Part shown: positions 61,508 through 64,000 of the stretch, piece after piece | Layout of the letters: each line of letters begins with the position of its first letter | How positions within the stretch are numbered: position 1 is the first letter of the stretch | Assembly (NCBI GenBank): GCA_012960505.1 | Contig: DUBC01000033.1 | Span: 186,001-250,000, forward strand | Direction of reading: 5' to 3' | Length of the DNA stretch: 64,000 nt | Source of the DNA: Verrucomicrobiales bacterium | GTDB lineage: Bacteria > Verrucomicrobiota > Verrucomicrobiia > Verrucomicrobiales > DEV007 | Program-made: the position numbers and the translations under genes | Notes under the pieces: model-generated | What the model saw: only the letters and a program-made list of their open reading frames with translations | What the model was told of the DNA's origin: nothing | The model's database searches: none

Positions 61508-62503
61508 ATGACGATTTACCAGAAAACAGCTCTCGCGGCTCTTTTGGCGACTATTTTCCTTATTTTTGTTGGGGCAATAGTGAGGGTGACTGGGTCAGGT
61601 CTGGGCTGTCCAGACTGGCCGACTTGTTGGGGGAAATTGATCCCGCCGACTAGTCTGGAGCAGGTAGATTTTGATCGGCTTGACATTTCTAAATTTCAGA
61701 AGCGTGATCCTGGAATAACTAAGGAAACCTTGTCTGCGGAATTTAATCCTGTCCATGTCTGGATTGAGTTTATCAATCGTCTCGTGAGCCTCCCTGTAGG
61801 ACTCTTTACGCTGGTAACCTTTCTATTCAGTTTTCAATTTTTGAGAAAAACCCCATCCGTATTCATAGCGTCTTTTTTTGCTCTGGTCCTTGTCCTTACC
61901 AATGCTGTGCTGGGAGCCATTGTGGTCCGTTCCGGTCTCAAGCCTGGGGTCATTACTTTGCACATGGCGCTAGCAATGACGCTCATTTGCGTTCTGGTCT
62001 ATGCTATTTATCGAGGTGGTGACAAAAGACCTCAGGTCAATCTTAACGGAAGTGGATCTGTTAGGACATTATTGATCGTTCTTTTCTTCGCCTGTGTTGG
62101 TGAAGGCGTCATGGGTTCTCAGGTCAGAGAATTAACGGACGAGCTTGCATTGAAATTTAAAAATGTCCCTAGAAATGTCTGGCATGAGACCCTAGAGCAA
62201 AAACCGATTTACTTAATACACCGAAGTTTTTCTTGGGTCATTTTGGCGCTGGGGGCGATGACTTTCTTTAAGACGAGAAAAGCGACAGGGGACCTGGGCC
62301 AACTTTGCCTTAAAACAGTTTGCAGTATTATTTTAGCACAGATGACGCTCGGAATCCTGATGTCACATGTTTCTGTGCATCCGATCGTTCAGGTCCTGCA
62401 CATAGGACTCTCCTCGATACTTGTCGTCGCACTATTCTGGCTATTGGTTGCTAGCCGGTCCGCAGGAATTGAAAATTCTAAAGAAATTAATCAGACGAAT
62501 TGA
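61508..62503 (+). CDS. ctaA: Heme A synthase (CtaA/Cox15)
   Basis: The 331-residue polytopic protein has family markers: GAIVRVTGSGLGCPDWPTCWG in the first loop, EFNPVHVWIEFINRLVSLPVG (Glu and His), VITLHMALAMTL, GSQVRELTDEL, IHRSFSWVIL and QVLHIGLSS. The conserved His pairs bind the heme cofactor and substrate. It oxidises heme O to heme A for an aa3-type oxidase in the inner membrane, showing aerobic respiration. The partner ctaB and oxidase genes are outside the window. It converges on the next gene with 3 bases between stops. Confidence 0.93.
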   Translation: MTIYQKTALAALLATIFLIFVGAIVRVTGSGLGCPDWPTCWGKLIPPTSLEQVDFDRLDISKFQKRDPGITKETLSAEFNPVHVWIEFINRLVSLPVGLFTLVTFLFSFQFLRKTPSVFIASFFALVLVLTNAVLGAIVVRSGLKPGVITLHMALAMTLICVLVYAIYRGGDKRPQVNLNGSGSVRTLLIVLFFACVGEGVMGSQVRELTDELALKFKNVPRNVWHETLEQKPIYLIHRSFSWVILALGAMTFFKTRKATGDLGQLCLKTVCSIILAQMTLGILMSHVSVHPIVQVLHIGLSSILVVALFWLLVASRSAGIENSKEINQTN

Positions 62504-62506
62504 TTT

Positions 62507-64000
62507 CTACTTAGTGGTAGGAAGGTAACGGTAGTAAACTTCCAGCATCAGGGTACAGAGTGTCGTGGAATAGATCTTACCATCTGCTCCGACCTGACCG
62601 TGCCCGGCAGATGCGGGCCATGAGCCGTCCTTTTCCTGAGCCTTAGCCATGACGTCCTGATAAGTTTTATTATAATCTTTCCAGTGCTTACCCTGTTTTT
62701 GGAAAGCTGCCTGTGAATGATAGTACCAGGAATAAACTGCGTTCGGCTGGAAATTATTGGGAAAACTGCTGTTGATGAGATCAAGGGCCTTGTCTTCGAG
62801 TTGTGATGGGGCACCGAGCATCCTTGAACAGACGGCTCCGACGCCGGTCAGGCTGAGCTTGCCTTTTTGGCCATCATTGACCCGGTAACGCCAAAAACCT
62901 GCAGTTCCTTTAGGATCTTCGGCAGCTTTGAGGTAACGGACCGCTTTTTTCATGGAAGTCTCGAGTCCTGAGAACTTGAGACCGGTCAGTTGGGCAGCTT
63001 TGAGGGCCTGAACGTTCCAACCCGAGACAGACAGGTCACCGGTTCCGCCCGATCCGTATGAGTAGAGCCAACCTCCACCGTTCGTTTGTCCTTCGATGAT
63101 AACGGGGACCGCCTTTTTCAGAGTAGGAGAAATGCGTTTGAACGGCTTGCGTGCGTTCTTGTTCATTGAGTAGGCTTCAGCGAGAGAGTAAACTGCTATC
63201 CCATGCTCATAGGATAGGTTCCGGTCATTCGTAGTACACATCCGGCCCTTTCCCTTTTCTGCAACCGTGACGAGAAAGCCGATCGCTTTCTTGACGGTTT
63301 CACCGAACTCGGGAGAGTCCACGGTTTCGCAGTGACCGGAATAAGCGAGTAAGGCAAAGGAGGTCATTGCTACAGGGAACTTGGTTCCGAAATTTCCATC
63401 GGGCTGTTGCTGGGTTTTAAGCCAGCGAAGAGCTGCTAGTACCTGACGGTCCATCGATGCTTTGCCTCCGGCTTTACGTAGTCGAGCGATCCTGTCCGCG
63501 GCGTTGCAGCGTCCTTTCATGACGCCTGGGACACCGATGCCTCCGCCGATACCGTCTCCAAAACCGCCCGCGCCGAATCCGTCACCGAAAGAGGATCCAA
63601 AATCTGGTGAGTCAATGTTGTCTATAGATGGTACTGAGATTGGTGAGGCCTTGTTGGCTGATATGGCGCTACTAGGCTTGGATGATGGGCGAGAAGGTTT
63701 TTGTCGAACGCTTTGCTGAAAGCTCTTCTTCTCAATCTGGGCATCTTTCTCACCCTGAGTAGCTGCAACAACGAGTTCAATCTCCTCTTCTTGGAATGCA
63801 GTGATGGCCCAAAAATATAAGAGAACCATGAACAGGCTGGTCATTCCTATAGAAATTACCAACGAAAAAGCTTTGTTGCGTTTTTCTATTCTCTTAACCA
63901 CGTCCTCCATGGACTCTTGAGGATCTAGTCGAGGATCATCGCCAATGGTCGCAGCTGGAGCATAAGCCGGATCAGGAACGAAGCCCTGATGGCCTTGAGG
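62507..64000 (-). CDS. Prenyltransferase/squalene-cyclase-fold (alpha/alpha toroid) membrane protein, 5' end outside window
   Basis: The reading frame is open to the right edge. An internal ATG at 63910 gives 467 residues, but 30 more codons (reading PQGHQGFVPDPAYAPAATIG and onward) continue in frame upstream, so the true start may lie beyond 64000. One membrane span (AFSLVISIGMTSLFMVLLYFW, about 15-35 of the shorter form) follows a charged N-terminus. A low-complexity Gly/Ser region (110-130) leads to a domain with QF-type cyclase repeats: VLAALRWLKTQQQPDGNFGTK, GGWLYSYGSGGTGDLSVSGW and KAQEKDGSWPASAG. These are helical-toroid repeats found in terpene cyclases and in many planctomycete/verrucomicrobial proteins of unknown function; no DXDD motif is evident. 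Confidence 0.8.
   Translation of the reverse strand, partial: PQGHQGFVPDPAYAPAATIGDDPRLDPQESMEDVVKRIEKRNKAFSLVISIGMTSLFMVLLYFWAITAFQEEEIELVVAATQGEKDAQIEKKSFQQSVRQKPSRPSSKPSSAISANKASPISVPSIDNIDSPDFGSSFGDGFGAGGFGDGIGGGIGVPGVMKGRCNAADRIARLRKAGGKASMDRQVLAALRWLKTQQQPDGNFGTKFPVAMTSFALLAYSGHCETVDSPEFGETVKKAIGFLVTVAEKGKGRMCTTNDRNLSYEHGIAVYSLAEAYSMNKNARKPFKRISPTLKKAVPVIIEGQTNGGGWLYSYGSGGTGDLSVSGWNVQALKAAQLTGLKFSGLETSMKKAVRYLKAAEDPKGTAGFWRYRVNDGQKGKLSLTGVGAVCSRMLGAPSQLEDKALDLINSSFPNNFQPNAVYSWYYHSQAAFQKQGKHWKDYNKTYQDVMAKAQEKDGSWPASAGHGQVGADGKIYSTTLCTLMLEVYYRYLPTTK

Noticed and set aside
1-64000. CRISPR array, tRNA, rRNA or insertion sequence
   Set aside because: I saw no regularly spaced identical repeats, no tRNA-like or rRNA-like sequence and no transposase motif on either strand; short or degenerate cases may escape reading by eye.

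Overview
The window looks like a chromosomal segment from a free-living, probably marine, member of the Verrucomicrobiota. Supporting signs are an Akkermansia Amuc_1098-type pilus secretin with TPRs, a DUF1501 Tat protein, a DUF1080-ThuA fusion, FG-GAP/UnbV (CRTAC1-like) proteins, large secreted repeat proteins, and two TGTTC-N4-GAACA palindromes that match the LexA motif I recall for this phylum. It carries no rRNA, tRNA, CRISPR array, IS element or prophage that I can see. Gene density is high, most genes lie on the minus strand, and base composition is fairly uniform and AT-leaning.

Layout. 1-3441 (minus): two PilT-family ATPases, a membrane protein of unknown function, a low-Mr tyrosine phosphatase and the first 24 codons of rpiB. 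3569-5962: a DUF1080-ThuA secreted protein divergent from a methyltransferase. 5983-13559 (minus): a run of closely spaced genes for lipase, PLD enzyme, acyltransferase, MOSC protein, MobA, FdhD, HTH-metallo-beta-lactamase fusion and a beta-hydroxyacid dehydrogenase. 13647-18207 (plus): a PhoD-type phosphatase and a 966-residue triple-repeat, calcium-repeat surface protein. 18209-22036 (minus): a CRTAC1-like FG-GAP/UnbV/thioredoxin/TPR protein whose reading frame is interrupted by one in-frame TGA. 22210-26846 (minus): a 2-oxoacid:ferredoxin oxidoreductase (korAB) operon that ends in a secreted multidomain cyclophilin. 26992-32624 (minus): a cassette of VTC polyphosphate-polymerase-like domain, DUF4956 membrane protein, HlyD adaptor, TolC channel and DUF6807 protein. 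32952-43618: alcohol dehydrogenase, PQQ-repeat protein, purB, and a catabolic operon (CII-like regulator, two SDRs, FAH hydrolase, LhgO, Ldh-family enzyme) that resembles oxidative L-fucose breakdown, then a DMT transporter and a VOC protein. 43701-51656: a 1254-residue LamG/Fn3 protein, a DUF1501 protein, a repeat protein and an MFS transporter. 52150-59612 (plus): the pilus secretin, an AsmA-like protein, a CBM9/DUF5916 protein and a divergent shikimate-dehydrogenase-like gene. 59680-64000: an MFS transporter, heme A synthase and a prenyltransferase/squalene-cyclase-fold protein that runs off the window end.

The most striking signal is at 20146-20176. The TGA separating the two halves of the CRTAC1-like gene is in frame with both. 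It lies inside what I recall as a conserved family motif. It is followed, 17 nt later, by a perfect 6-bp hairpin whose loop begins GGUC, the layout of a bacterial SECIS element. The downstream half carries a CxxC thioredoxin domain but no export signal of its own. This makes a selenocysteine-containing exported redox/TPR protein a serious candidate, with a nonsense mutation, a sequencing error or translational coupling as the alternatives. A second candidate system is the VTC-DUF4956-HlyD-TolC operon, which places a polyphosphate-polymerase-like fold next to a trans-envelope export channel.
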